NCBI GenBank assembly: GCA_029448655.1
Contig: JACCLO010000001.1
Span: 4,092,001-4,156,000, forward strand
Length of the DNA stretch: 64,000 nt
Source: Wolfiporia cocos
Taxonomy: Eukaryota; Basidiomycota; Agaricomycetes; Polyporales; Phaeolaceae
Direction: 5' to 3'
In this document: positions 1-11,669 of the stretch, piece after piece
Layout: every line of letters begins with the position of its first letter
Numbering within the stretch: position 1 is the stretch's first letter
Program-made: the position numbers and the translations under genes
Notes under the pieces: generated by a model
Seen by the model: only the letters and a program-made list of their open reading frames with translations
Database searches by the model: none
Told to the model about the DNA's origin: nothing

Positions 1-26
1 CACAAAAGACAAATTAGAACACATAG

Positions 27-52
27 CGCGGTTGTGGCTGGCCACAACCGCG
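27..52. repeat. Perfect 11-bp inverted repeat (hairpin)
   Basis: An 11-base arm (27-37) is followed by a 4-base spacer and its exact reverse complement (42-52). It lies about 90 bases before the start codon of the RNase H2B gene. It could be a binding site for a dimeric regulator, or chance; the sequence alone does not decide. Confidence 0.6.
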
Positions 53-143
53 TTGGGCGCAGACCATTACCGCGACAAAGCGACGGTTCCTCTGGTATCG
101 CATTGTAGAGACATCAGCTCAGAAACATCAAAAACACTCGAAC

Positions 144-1506
144 ATGACGCGCTATATCACAGTCTTGCCTGATGGTGCGTTGATTCTGAATGCCATGAGC
201 TGCACTCATTTGCCACCTCCAAGACGTGTTAGATTCCAGGGTATCGGCATGCAGAGCGGGTCCTTCAGAAAGCAATGACGGTCGTAAGGATCTTCGTATG
301 CTGATGTTGCCTCATCCGCGCACCGGTGAGTGCCGCGTTGTAACAGCACCCGCTTTCTCTTCATATTCGGGCAGGGATATTTTCATTGTTCTTGCCGTAC
401 GAGCCGCCTACGTGTGAGAAATCCTCAATATTGGAGGTACAGTCCGTAGCACCAGCAAACGAGCGTTCGTGGTTTATGCCCGACGGTCACGTCCTCAGTG
501 GTGCGTACGAGCCCAGCGACTAGACACTATGCTAAGTTGTCATAGATGGACAACTATTCGTGATGACACCCATAGACCCAGCCTTTCTGATGATACCCAT
601 TCTGCAGCGTACCATACCCGTACGTCCATCTGCTATTCACTCGCTAAGGACAATTAAGATTTTACGAGCAGACAGAGGAGCGGCAAGGCGCCTTCCGTCC
701 AGCAGAGCAGTTGCTAGAAGAGGCTGCAGCAAGAATTCTACCATCAACCGAAAACGGCTCAGCTGATTGCTACATAAGTGACGTTCTCCGTTTACTGGAA
801 TTCTCTTGCGTGCGAGATGCATTTAGACATATATGCGAAGTGAAAGGTACGATCGCAATGTACGCGAATCCGATGGCTACGCCTCACGATGTGTACTAGA
901 GATTAACCCGGACCTCGTTGTCTACCGGTTTTCACCAACAAAAGCCCAGGAATATCTGAAGAGGAAGGTGACTCGTCTAGCAAAGCAAGAGAATTGCGAG
1001 ATCTCCCGGACAATAATCCGCCACCTGGCGAGGGATGGTCTTATGGAAGATGGAAAGGAACACCTACTCGAATGTGAGCTTACTGTCCCTATACCTCGCG
1101 AGAAACTAGGATCCTACAGTATCACGACAGCTGCGCGTACTCGAGCAGCCTGCGATTTGGTCTCGCAGTACATACCACAAGACGCGTACCAAACACTGCT
1201 GACCGGATATGAGTATGTACAAAGTCAGGGAGTGATTGCTTATACTTGTATTGACCTTCTCTCAGTTTCGCTGCGCTGAATGCATATCTTCGAGCCGTAC
1301 AGGAAGAAGTCGCTGCGACTACTCCTGCTGACGAAACGCAGCCGAAGACAAAAGCAAAGAAAGGAAAGCCGCAGGATGTAGACTCCAACGACAACAAGCG
1401 AAAGGCACAGAGCAAAGCGTCCACTGGTGTGGAGAGACTCAAGAAAGTAAACGTCAAGGGCATGGCGAAGATATCGACTTTCTTCCAGAAACCAACCAAG
1501 GCATAG
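144..1506 (+). CDS. RNH202: Ribonuclease H2 subunit B (Rnh202-like)
   Basis: Non-catalytic subunit of the heterotrimeric nuclear RNase H2, which removes RNA:DNA hybrids and single ribonucleotides from DNA. Seen: the fungal signature LPHPRTGIFSLFLPYEPP across an intron at 326-374, then GHVLSDPAFLMIPILQRTIP across a second intron at 501-575. A helical part follows (EINPDLVVYRFSPTKAQEYL), then LVSQYIPQDAYQTLL, which matches the family's SDYIPKEL segment. A basic tail ends in a PIP-box-like MAKISTFFQ, the PCNA contact found at the C terminus of this family. Further introns are near 620-668, 847-899, 1074-1130 and 1207-1258. The start at 144 is probable, but one 5' intron between about 200 and 290 is unresolved. 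The total length of roughly 300 residues fits the family. Confidence 0.85.
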
Positions 1507-1728
1507 TCATCTCTGCTGGGAGATATTAGTCTACAGCTGTGTCTGGCCTGTTGTTGTACTCTTGATTGATACGGAGGGAATTTATTGCTGTCGCGCGGCC
1601 TGAGCGCTAATCAAACGAAGTCACGCGTATTCGAGTTGATTGAGACTCCGCTGTCGCGTCTTGTCGCCCAACGTTCATGTCCTCTCCTCCTCCAGCACTT
1701 TCACAAGTCTCGCCATAGTTCAGCAAGA

Positions 1729-4519
1729 ATGTCTTCGCAAAATGTCGTGTATCCAAAGTCATATATCGACCGTGGCGTTCAAACAGATACAGCCGCCGGG
1801 ACTCGGGTATCGTCTCCGGCCCAGGACTTATCAGTGTCGGTCAGTCGACTGAACATCAGCTTGTCGTCAGAAGAGAGCGCGGAAGAATCAACACACCCCC
1901 GTTCACCCATTTCTATTCAATTTGATAGCGCACATAGCCATACATCTGACCACTCAACGGGGTCCAGTCCGACACTGTCGATGTCAGCGACGGCCCGCGC
2001 ATACAAGGAGCGAATACCCCATAATGCGCCTCGCTCTGCCAGACTTCAAGCAGTTGTGTCTTCTAGAATCGTTTCCTTACCAGATACACTCCCGGTATAC
2101 TCCGCAAAAGCTAATATGGACACGGCCAAATTACGCGTAGTTTCCTTGCCTTTACCAATACTTGAAGAGTCCAGCTTTTTGTCAGACACGTCAGGGCCCT
2201 CAGGTGGCTGTGCGCGATTTGCTGACAAGGAAGAGAACATTCGTATTCGTGTTCAATCACACGGTGCAGAGCTCTCACATACACCATCTCCGCCTTCCTC
2301 CCCGGAATCTGTGGTCATAATTGCTCATAAGAACGAACTGGCGGATAGCTTCTTACGCAATACCCATGACGAAGGCAGCCCCTCTGTTCATTCCGACGAC
2401 GCAGGTCAGTAAGGGTAGTCACGATGACAAGAGAGTACTGAAGAGCATATCACAATTGCTAGGGTGGATCTCATGGGCGAAGTCTCCTCCTCGCCCAATA
2501 CCAGCTCTCCATGGTCCTCTGTCACTGCCTTATGCTCGCTGCCCTTCGTATGTCAAGTGCTCTAGATATTTTCGCTTGATCTAATTGATTGATCTTCATG
2601 ATCGTAGTGGTGCCGAAGGTACCATCATTGAGGAACAAGAAAACCTTCCCCGCATGATCTGGGGTCTCGAAGGCGAGGAGACTTCAAGTCGCCCGCGTTC
2701 CGAGACCATTACACAAGTCCCGTCCAACCAGACTTTACCGCGAAGCGCCCCTACCGCGGGCTATCACTCGGTTCCGCCAAGATTGCAAAAAGCAAGATCT
2801 GAGGCCGTCCCGAATTTGACGTCGCGCCTGGAGAAGATGATTCGGCAAGATGTCGGGCGCGCGCGCACGAACAACAACAAATCTCAGGCACCACATAATC
2901 AACCGCGGCAAGAAGTGGTCGGCTATCCTTTTCGCGGGCAAGAGCCGATAGATCTCGCCGACATTCTGCGCAACGAATCAGAGGGTCATTCTGGCGGCCT
3001 CCATCTCGATTACGGCCTGCCAAACACCCTAGGACATGGTGCAATCCATCACGATCTGCTGGGCTATGGTTTGCAGGATCAATCTGGAACAAACTGGTCG
3101 GCAGCGCTGCTTACTCCGGATCTCGTGAGGGATGTCGGTCTATTGCCCGCCGCTACTTCTCTGGACAGTGATCTCAACAGCCAAGTCCACTCTGCTATGT
3201 CATCTCCCTCTGTCTCTTCTCTGCGCTATATGCTGGGCTCCTCTCATTCGCCATTGATCGTGGACTCCCCCGGTCGGCTTTCTCACTCGTCTCAAAATGT
3301 CTCTCTGCCTCGTCGAATGTCCGCATTGGAGATCGCTCAGCAATACCGTCAGCAACTTCTGATGCAGCAAAAACTGCCGTTTCAGGCTACGCTACCTACG
3401 CCGCCAAGCTCTTCTTCTCCAATCTGGTCTGCGAACTTCTCTCCTTATCAAGACTCGGTGATCTCCCCGGAGCTGCTGCCTGTATCTGGTCATTCAAGAT
3501 ATCCCCCAGCTGGGCTCCAGCCCCAACATCTTCGTCTACACGCAGATCCTGATCCTATCGCGCAACGTACTCCGCAAGATAAGCACGACAGCCTGGGAAT
3601 ACCAAGTCGCAAGTCCAAGATATCATCTCTGGCTCCTGCCGCACATATTCTGAACAATTTAGGCGAACCTAGATTTGGCGACCTTCCTCTTCGTGGAACG
3701 CCTACTATGGCATCTCTAATCAACAAACTCGAGAGACAGACGATCCGGAATCCTCAGCTCCAGAGTCAGGTTCAGCGTCCTCCTGTGCGGGCTAGGCCTT
3801 CTTCAGCTGCTTCGCTTGTTCCTTTGTATACCAACGATGCTAGTGCCTCTACTGCGGCTCCACGGGCACCTGCCACGCAAATTCCTTCGTCGCCCACGTC
3901 CCCAAAGCAACGTTCTCGCAGCATTACTCATCAGCAGGCGCGCTCCATTCCACTCACCCGTCTCATCCAGCGTCGGCTGTCCTCTGTCCCGGAAGAGGAT
4001 GTCAGTGTGCCGTCGGAGAAGGATCAGCCGCGCTCTCCCGCTACTCAAAAACAATACCGTGCGCGCAGCCAGTCGACAGGGGACCCCGCCAAGAGCTCTC
4101 AAGTGCATTTCCTCTTGTCTTCTCCAAACCCACTGTCTGACGACCCGAGAGCGTCGAGTCCTGCGCAAACCACCTTTCTGCCTCAGAGCACCTCGCCGGA
4201 GGGAGACACTGCCTCCGATGCGTTACTGACTTCACAGCCTGCTCAAGCCACGGTTAAGTTGCCTGGAGCCAGTGGCAAAGGTGCTCCACAAAGTGGTGAG
4301 GACGCTTCTTCTGGTCAAGCTAGAAAAGAGGAACACAATAGAGCTGGGAACCAACGTCGAGAGGGTACTAACGGACCACAAGGAAGATCCAACGACAACA
4401 ATCGAGGTCGTGGACAGAAGCGAGGCACGAGAGGACGACGAGGCAGGGGTTATGATGGAGGCACCCGGATTGTCAACGGTCCTGAGCGAGTCGATGGCGG
4501 ATTGGTCGTGAAATCTTGA
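1729..4519 (+). CDS. Large disordered Ser/Pro-rich protein with RG-rich C terminus, unknown function
   Basis: Not recognised as a named family. The proposed start, ATG at 1729, begins MSSQNVVYPKSYIDRGVQTD. Exons run to about 2410, from about 2446 to 2547 and from 2608 to 4519; the middle exon reads VDLMGEVSSSPNTSSPWSSV. The protein of about 890 residues is almost entirely low complexity: Ser, Pro and Gln runs, a short amphipathic stretch MSALEIAQQYRQQLLMQQK, and a C-terminal NRGRGQKRGTRGRRGRG block of the kind that binds RNA or is arginine-methylated. There is no signal peptide or membrane segment. The RG tail and Gln-rich parts suggest an RNA-associated or regulatory protein, but that is inference. 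The long open frame (2585-4519) with a consistent splice pattern is the main evidence that it is a gene. Confidence 0.75.
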
Positions 4520-5309
4520 GGTCAGCTCACGTTATGACATGCTCCACGTAAAACTCATTCTCTCTGATTGCAGTGTCACCTGTTGTTTTGCAATTTCACT
4601 TGTTGTTCTGCGATTGTTGTTCATCAAGTAGTCCGGCTGTACACCTCTCGCGACTCGCGAGCTTGCATCACGTGTATCTCATTGGGGACATTCGAGGACT
4701 GTTGTCGTATTTGCCTGTCTGTTGTTCGCGGGATTGTACGTTCAAGGCGTGATGTATGTAGCTCTTTCCTGTCGCATCGGTTCAATAGATCAATAAAAGA
4801 TACTGCACAATATAGAAACATGTTCGAGAAACCTGCTAAGACGGTGGCTTACATCACTGCAACGACGAAAACTGTCCAAGGATATTTCCAGATGTTCCCT
4901 ATACGACCAACATTACAGAACATGGTACACGTAAATGGTTGATGAGACAGCGTCCGTCATCCTTCCATCCTAAGCAGCATCTGCTGGCCCCGCCTGTCGA
5001 CGCCTCCGCGCGCCAACCGGGGACAGCGTCCGTCACCGGCTCTTTGCCTACACTCGAGTCTATGTACGCTGGAAAGCAAAAGCGAGATGATGATCTTGTG
5101 CGTGGGTGCATGTGTTGCGAGTCAATCGATAAGCTTAGTTTTGGATGTGCGGGGTGCAGGAGTATAAGCAGATAGAGGCGAAAACGAGGCGATCGAGGCG
5201 AAACTGGAGACAGCGGGACTACGTGGCGAGCATCGCCATGAGATCGAGTGCGAGATGGTGAGGGCGTGCGATAGTACATTGTGCGCGGTGGTATCAGTGG
5301 TGTCCGGAT
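4520..5309. other. Intergenic, between convergent genes
   Basis: 3' flanks of the disordered-protein gene (+) and the MAPKK gene (-). An AATAAA-like signal lies near 4793. Open frames here are short and carry no recognisable motif. Confidence 0.6.
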
Positions 5310-7063
5310 TTATGGGGCGGCGGACGCGTCCGGGTCGCCCAGGGAGAGGTTGGCCAGCGACGCGTCAAGCGATAGCTCACTCCGGCTCGAGCTTGGCCGT
5401 GATCGACTGCGGGGAGCACGTCAGCGCCAAACGTGGCCGAGGAAGACGAGAAGGAATGGATCCGAGACAGCGTGATGGAGTATGTGAAGATGGATGTGCA
5501 GAGGACGACTCACGTCTCGCCGGTCCGGCCGCTCTTGCGCCAGCCCCACACTTGACGCATCCACGACGCCATGTTCACTTCGTGCTGCATGATGTTCACG
5601 ATCCACGGGTGCGCGAGCATGTCCTTCGGTGTCGGGCGCAGGACGGGGTCCCGCGTGAGGCTAAGGGTAGGAACGATATGTAAATCTCCCGAAGAGAACG
5701 GCCGATGTGTGATAAACCGGGACGTACGTTGCCTTGATGAAATCTTTCATTTCGGCGCTCCAGACGATGTCCTCCTCGTCTTCAAGTTCTGGCGGCTGGC
5801 GCATGGGAAGGGGGAGGCGTCAGAACAGCGGCAGAAGACAGGCAACAGCCTCCGAGACGCACCTCGTACTGGGTAATGTACATCATGAGCTCGATCGCGG
5901 CGAGATCGCTAGGGAATGGGAAGCGGTTCTGGACGAGCTCAAGGAGGGAGATGCCCGTGGACCACACATCGGATCTGATAGTGTATTCAAGGCCAGACAG
6001 ACGCTCGGGCTGGCAGAGCGATCAGTGCGATGCAGTGCGACGGACGGCGGCACTCACAGCCATGTACAGGCTCGTACCGGTGAATGTGCCGGCGACGGAG
6101 TTGACCAGCTCGCCAGAGACGCCAAAGTCGCAGAGCTTGACGACGCCCTCGCGTGTGAGAAGGACATTGGGGGGCTTGATATCGCGGTGAATGGTCTTCA
6201 TCTTGTGGAGGTACGCGAGGCCCTGGAGGATCTACGATGGCGAGATCAGGGAGCGTCAGCGCGTTGCCAGAGATGAGGATAGAAGGAGCGCTCACGCCCT
6301 CTGCGAGCCGGCCGGCGACCTTCTCGCCGACGCGCGCGCCGATCTCCTTCATGCGCTTGCCGACGGACTCGAGGCTGCCGCCCTCGCCGTACTCCATGAG
6401 GACTTTGACCTCGCTGCTGGACGGCGAGATGTACGCGCCGTAGAAGTGAATGATGTTGACGTGCGACGTGCTCGCGGTGATCTTGATCTCGCGGAGGAGT
6501 TGTTTCATCGGGGCCTCGAGCGTCGTGATCGTCTTGCGTGCCATCACGGTGCCCGTCCGCTTGTCGCGCACTTTGTAGACCGCACCGCCCGCGCCCTCGC
6601 CCAGTCGGCTCAACTCCTCGAATATATCGTCGCTCCACCTGTCGAACTCCTGCACGGTCTGCCGGATGTTGTCTATCGACACGTTCATGGACGGCGGGCG
6701 CGGGATCGGCGACACCGTCTGGTCTGGCCGCACGGTGCGCTGGTCGACCCCATCGGTGCTGGCCTGGGGTGTCGTCAGGGACGCCTGGGAGCCGCCCGTG
6801 TAGTCGCCGGCGAATGCGCCGCCCTCGACCTTTGAGAAGTCGATCTCGGGGAGTTTAAGCTGTGGGCGCCGTGACGGAGGCCCACTGGCCTTGCGGACAT
6901 TGAGGGGTGCGACCTCGGGGAGGAAGGACGAGGGAGAGGCTGCACGCTGTTGGTAGCTGCGAGGACCGAGAGGGCGCGCGGGGCTTGGATGGAGGGAGTG
7001 CATCGCGGACAATGGTGAGGACGATGCAACCCGAGTTGAGGGCATAAAGCAGTCCGCAGACAT
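5310..7063 (-). CDS. MAP kinase kinase, MKK1/MKK2 (cell wall integrity) type
   Basis: Dual-specificity kinase that phosphorylates a MAP kinase, probably the Slt2/Mpk1 type. The N-terminal tail of about 150 residues holds [10 protein letters not shown], a good match to a MAPK docking motif. The kinase domain shows the Gly loop [12 protein letters not shown], the lysine in [50 protein letters not shown] (activation loop) and YMA..PERL split by an intron. It ends at subdomain [19 protein letters not shown] final exon (5310 to about 5410) adds a Ser-rich tail ending [12 protein letters not shown]. About five introns. GEGAGGAV and the activation loop resemble Mkk1/Mkk2 more than Ste7 or Pbs2. The start is the ATG at 7063; an in-frame ATG further in (MHSLHPSP) is an alternative. 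It is divergent from the tRNA and SLU7. Confidence 0.9.
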
Positions 7064-7274
7064 AATAAATTTGGCTTTCAATGGGCGCCTTCACGGCGCT
7101 ATCTTTGTATGCTTCCCCGCATCTCAGTTCGCCACTTGGCCCTCCTCAACTCCGCGTCGCTGTGCACAGCGGAAATCATCACAGTTCCCTCGTTCGTTGC
7201 CAGCACGGTCTAGGTGCCTCTGAGGGCGAAGGGGATACACACGTATATCCGCACTCCGTAGCACGACTGTTACT

Positions 7275-7377
7275 GGCAGTGTAGCCAAGTGGTTACGGCG
7301 TCACGTTTAGGTTCTCACTCGTTGAGTGTCCGCACCGTGATGGGTTTCCCGCGCGAGTTCGAATCTCGTCACTGTCA
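7275..7377 (+). tRNA. tRNA-Leu (anticodon UAG), with intron
   Basis: A complete cloverleaf can be drawn. The acceptor stem GGCAGTG pairs with CACTGTC, and the discriminator A is at 7377. The D-arm is GCC..GGC with AAGTGGTTAC. The anticodon stem TCACG (7301-7305) pairs with CGTGA (7336-7340). The loop reads TT-TAG-G, giving anticodon UAG at 7308-7310. An intron of about 23 nt (roughly 7312-7334) sits at the canonical place, one base 3' of the anticodon. A long variable arm (GGGTTTCCC) marks a class II tRNA, and the T-arm is GCGAG-TTCGAAT-CTCGT. T-rich sequence after 7390 can terminate RNA polymerase III. It lies between the divergent MAPKK and SLU7 genes. Confidence 0.92.
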
Positions 7378-7501
7378 TTATTGAAGTCAGGGTTTGACTT
7401 TATTTTTCTTCTCTTCTGCATACGCATTCCATTGCGAGCGCCCATACACCACCAGGTCGTCCTTTCACTAACAGCCAGTCCCGTCTTGTTCAGCACCCAT
7501 C

Positions 7502-9473
7502 ATGGCATCAGCGTCTGGTCCGTCTTTCTATTGCTCGGCCCTGTCTCTGATTCTGATCGTATTCCGCAGCTACTGGAAAGCTATCTCGTGAAGAGTTCCG
7601 TCGACAAAAGGACCTTGATGCTGCCCGTAAAGCCGGTACAGCTCCAGCAGCCCTAGACGAGGAGGGCAAGCCCATCAACCCGCATATTCCTCGTGCGTAT
7701 CACATTGCTCTGATCTCCTCAAGCTCTTGCGCTAATTCACACCAGAATATATCGCACAGGCACCGTGGTATCTCGACACCGGTGCACCTTCCCTCAGCCA
7801 TCAGCGTATCCCAGAGTATGACCGCTCAGCCGACAAGCTCGACAACTGGTATGACCGCGGCGCAAAGGCCGGGCCCGCCGCGAAGAAGTACCGCAAGGGC
7901 GCATGCGAGAATTGCGGCGCGATGACGCACAAGCGGCAGGACTGCCTCGAGCGGCCGCGGCGGCGCGGGGCCAAGTTCACGAACAAGGACATTGCACCGG
8001 ATGAGGTGATACAGGACGTCGCGAGCGGTTACGACGCGAAGCGCGACCGGTGGAACGGGTACGACCCCGCGGAGCACCGGAGCGTGTATGAAGAGTACGC
8101 GGCGGTCGAGGCTGCGCGGCAGCGGCTGCGCGAGGAGGAGATCGACAAGCAGACAACGACGGACCTCGCCGCCGTGCGCAAGGTTGCGAACGCGGGCAAG
8201 GAGAAGGGCGAGGCGCGCGACGACGACTTTGGGAGCAGCGACGAGGAGGATGAGGACGCGGACAAGTATGCGGAGGCCGCGGACGCGGTCGGGCAGAAAC
8301 TCGACACCAAGACACGGATAACCGTGCGTAATCTGCGGATCCGAGAGGATACGGCGAAATACCTCATCAACCTGGATCCTTCGAGCGCATACTACGATCC
8401 GAAGACCCGGTCGATGCGTGATAACCCACTGAAGAATATCCCTCCTGAAGAGGTGAGCCCTTGATCCGCGCAGTGCGCAGTGCGCAGACTATTAATGCAC
8501 CCGTCATTTCACCGCAGGCCCTGTTCGCTGGAGACAACTTCCTGCGACACTCCGGAGAGGCCCCTGAGGTCCAGAAGCTCCAGCTCTTTGCCTGGAATGC
8601 TGCTGCACGAGGCAATGACGTGCACATGAATGCCAATCCGACTCAGGGTCAGCTCCTTCACCAGGAGTTCCAGCAAAAGAAGGAGAAACTCAAGGATATG
8701 ACGAAGGTCAGCATCCTGGGCAAGTATGGAGGCGAGGAGTACCTGCAAAAAGCACCGAAGGAACTGCTGCAAGGGCAGACGGAGGAATACGTTGAGTTTT
8801 CGCGGACGGGTCAGGTCATCAAGGGCAAGGAGCGTGCAAAGGTTCGGTCGAAATACCAAGAAGATGGTACATTGCCCTTGTTCTCAGTGAAATGCGCGAC
8901 GTCACTCATTTCTGGTCGATCTAGTGTACATCAACAACCATACTGCTGTATGGGGTTCGTGGTACGACGCAGGGTCCGGAGAGTGGGGCTATGCCTGCTG
9001 CCACTCCATCGTCCATCTGTCCTATTGCACGGGTGAAGCGGGCAAGGAAGCCGCGCACGCGTCCAGTGCACGGGCCCTCCTTTCCTCATCACTATCAAGT
9101 GCCACTCCATCAGATCACCAACCTCCTGCACCATCGGATACCGCCGACGAGCGGAAGAAAAAGGCACAGGAACTGTTCTCGAAGAAGCGGCTCGGCGAGG
9201 GCGAGGTCAGCCTCGACAAGGACAAATTGGCGCAGGCGATCAGCGAGGAGCGAAAGCGGAAGGCCCGGGGTGACGATGGGGACGACCGCCATGGTAAGCG
9301 GCAGAAGGACCACGGAGGGAGCTACGAAGTGACCCAGGAAGAGCTTGGTGCGTACTCTATGTGGATCGAAGTGCGGATTGGAAGCTGACGGTCACTGAAT
9401 TGTAGAGGCGTACCGAATGAACCGCCGGATGGCGGAGGACCCGATGGCCAACTATGCGGACACGGAGGCGTAA
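7502..9473 (+). CDS. SLU7: Pre-mRNA splicing factor SLU7
   Basis: Second-step splicing factor that acts in 3' splice site choice in the nucleus. The first exon is only 16 nt (7502-7517); joined to 7570 it gives [20 protein letters not shown], a typical Slu7 start. Then come [15 protein letters not shown], a CCHC zinc knuckle ([14 protein letters not shown]), the conserved block [11 protein letters not shown], an acidic [17 protein letters not shown] run, and [20 protein letters not shown]. The mid region has [13 protein letters not shown] and [11 protein letters not shown], then [20 protein letters not shown] and a charged tail ending [19 protein letters not shown]. Introns are near 7694-7745, 8453-8517, 8866-8923 and 9345-9404. 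The order and spacing of blocks match the whole Slu7 family, so the model should be complete. The tRNA-Leu gene sits 125 bases upstream, inside its promoter region. Confidence 0.93.
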
Positions 9474-9728
9474 AGCTGCGATACGGATTTTGTACTGTAC
9501 ACTGTTTGTATAATCCTCTTGCTCTGTATCCATCGCTCTCGTTCGTATGCAACCACCGTAGACTCGCCCGTTGATGGCGCTTCGGAGCACGTGGAACGCG
9601 GTGCATGCATGTTGATCGTGCAAGTTCATCGCCTTTACTTGTGTCGTCGGCTTTTGTGCTGACGGCAGCGAGCCAATCGCCAGCTGCAGAACGACCGCAA
9701 TGCGTATATCGCCCCGGGCGAAACCTGC

Positions 9729-10868
9729 ATGGAAACCTCGGCAGGACTCCCTCTCCTTCTCGCGCTCGGCGCGCGCATCGTGCTCAACTCTCTCTATCCC
9801 GGCCATGCGACGCTAGCCCCTACTCACGAGTACATTCTCACCGGCATATTCGAAGGCGCGCTCCTGTATACCGTGCTCTACTCCTTCTCCGTCCTATCAA
9901 TACCCGTGGGCGCGGGCATCGCAGCGAAGCTTCTGCTCGACTATTTCCGCACATTCGACACCACGCAGAGCATATGCACCCTTTCCGGGATCGCACTGGG
10001 CACAATCTTCAGCGACGCGCTCTCGCGCGCATTCGAAGGCGACACGATCACAACCGTCACGACGCGCGAGCGTGTCACCACACACGCGCGCGCGGCGCAC
10101 GAGCCCAGCAAGCGCATCCGCCTCGTCTCCTTCGAGCGCGACCGCACGCGCACGCACCGGAACCACCACGATGCCGCTGACGACGGCCAGCAACCACAGC
10201 CCGCGCCGCCGCGCGCGCCGACGAGCGCGCAAACGCACGCAAGCACCGCACCGTCGATCTCGCTCGACTCCGTCCCGTCCTCGATCGACCCCGAGGGGCG
10301 CATGACGCCGCGCGAGCGTGCGGTCGCGGTGCTGCGCGCGCGCGCGAGCCTCGCAGATTCGGAGCGGCGCCGCTTCAAGGAGGAGCGCAAGTGGGCGCTG
10401 AGCCAGGGCAACTTCGCGCGCGCAAACCAGCTCGCATGGCAGGTGAAGCGGTACACGACGCTCATGGAGAGCTTCCACCGCGAGGCGGATGCGATGGTCG
10501 TCGAGGGTGCGTGTGTGGCGCACTGTCGTTGTGAGGGGGGCTAATGTGATGGTTTCGGTGCAGCTGCGCGCGTCGCCTCGGGGACCCAGTCGGAACTGCT
10601 TGTGGAGCACACTCGGAGAACGTCGCAGACGCGGCGCAGCCAGGCTGGACAGTCGACCGTGCCGTTCCCCGGCCGGTCGACTACGCCAGCCCCAGCTGAG
10701 CAGGCGCCCCTCGTCAGCGTCACGGTCGGAACTTCGCGCTCCCGGCGAAGAAGCTCGGGCACGATACGGCCTGCGATTCATGTACAAGGGCGAGAGTGCG
10801 TCTACGATTGTTTTCACGTTCGTGTCCGCGCTCAAGTGTGCTCACGAGATTGTGGTGAACAGGGTTAG
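9729..10868 (+). CDS. Membrane protein with C-terminal DUF1771-like domain
   Basis: Function not known. The N-terminal 100 residues contain two or three hydrophobic segments (LLLALGARIVLNSLYP; ILTGIFEGALLYTVLYSFSV; VGAGIAAKLLLDYF). An Arg/His-rich, probably disordered linker follows. Then ADSERRRFKEERKWALSQGN continues to ARANQLAWQVKRYTTLMESFHREAD, the helical DUF1771 signature that usually precedes Smr nuclease domains. An intron near 10507-10562 leads into a tail. Its frame can run to the TAG at 10868, or, with another splice, through FMYKGESASTIVFTFVSALK to 10881. No convincing Smr domain is visible. The start is the ATG at 9729. High CpG and repetitive Arg/Ala codons make the 3' end uncertain. 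Confidence 0.72.
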
Positions 10869-10881
10869 TACGAAGCGATAG

Positions 10882-11669
10882 ACAGAGTTAATTCCCGCTG
10901 GATTGGTCCTAGGTCCGCTAGAATGTGCCTCCCACACGAAGTCCAGCTGATCGAGCCAGGAGCCGGCTGCAGTAGTATGCCCCGAGGATGGAATGCCATA
11001 TATGTGTAAGGAGTGCACCGGATCCACGCAAGTCGCGATGATGGAAACGAATGTGACGATGCCAGGCTGCTGCTTGACCTTGTAACGAACTTACTGTAGA
11101 CCCGTGGACAATGCTTTGGGATGCCATCATGTAATTGTGCCAATGTGCTGAACGATGAGTGCAATCTTACAAGGAGCTCTGCTTCGCGCTATTCATTTTA
11201 TCCGCACACCGGAGCTTGAGAGAAGTCTGAACCGAGAGCTTCTGTATTTCGGACTTACTTGTAGTTCATTCCATGCGTGTTGAGCAGCTGAGCGTGCACA
11301 TGTGAGAGTCTATGGCAATGATATTATTCAGAGTGATACAGGCAGTATGGACGGCTGCAGCTGAGATGAGGCGCTGCGCAGTATAAACACAACAATGATG
11401 ACAGCCAGGCGACAGCAACGGATTATGGAGACAGGCGAATCAGTATGAGATGCGGAGAATACAAGAACATTGCGGTGTAGGGTACGAATATTTGCGGGCA
11501 CGAGTAGGGACGAGCGTACCAGCTTTGGTGTCCATTTGCGCGGAGCAACGCGGTGCCAATGTCAATGATACAGTATGCGGGGTATTGCGACGGATGGACA
11601 TTCGGACAAGACTATCCAATGAAGGTAAAAGGGGACAAGAGCGGCAGGGAGGGAGAGGGAACCGTCGCA
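10882..11669. other. Intergenic, between convergent genes
   Basis: 3' flanks of the DUF1771-like gene (+) and CHD1 (-). Short frames only; no RNA gene or repeat recognised. Confidence 0.6.
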
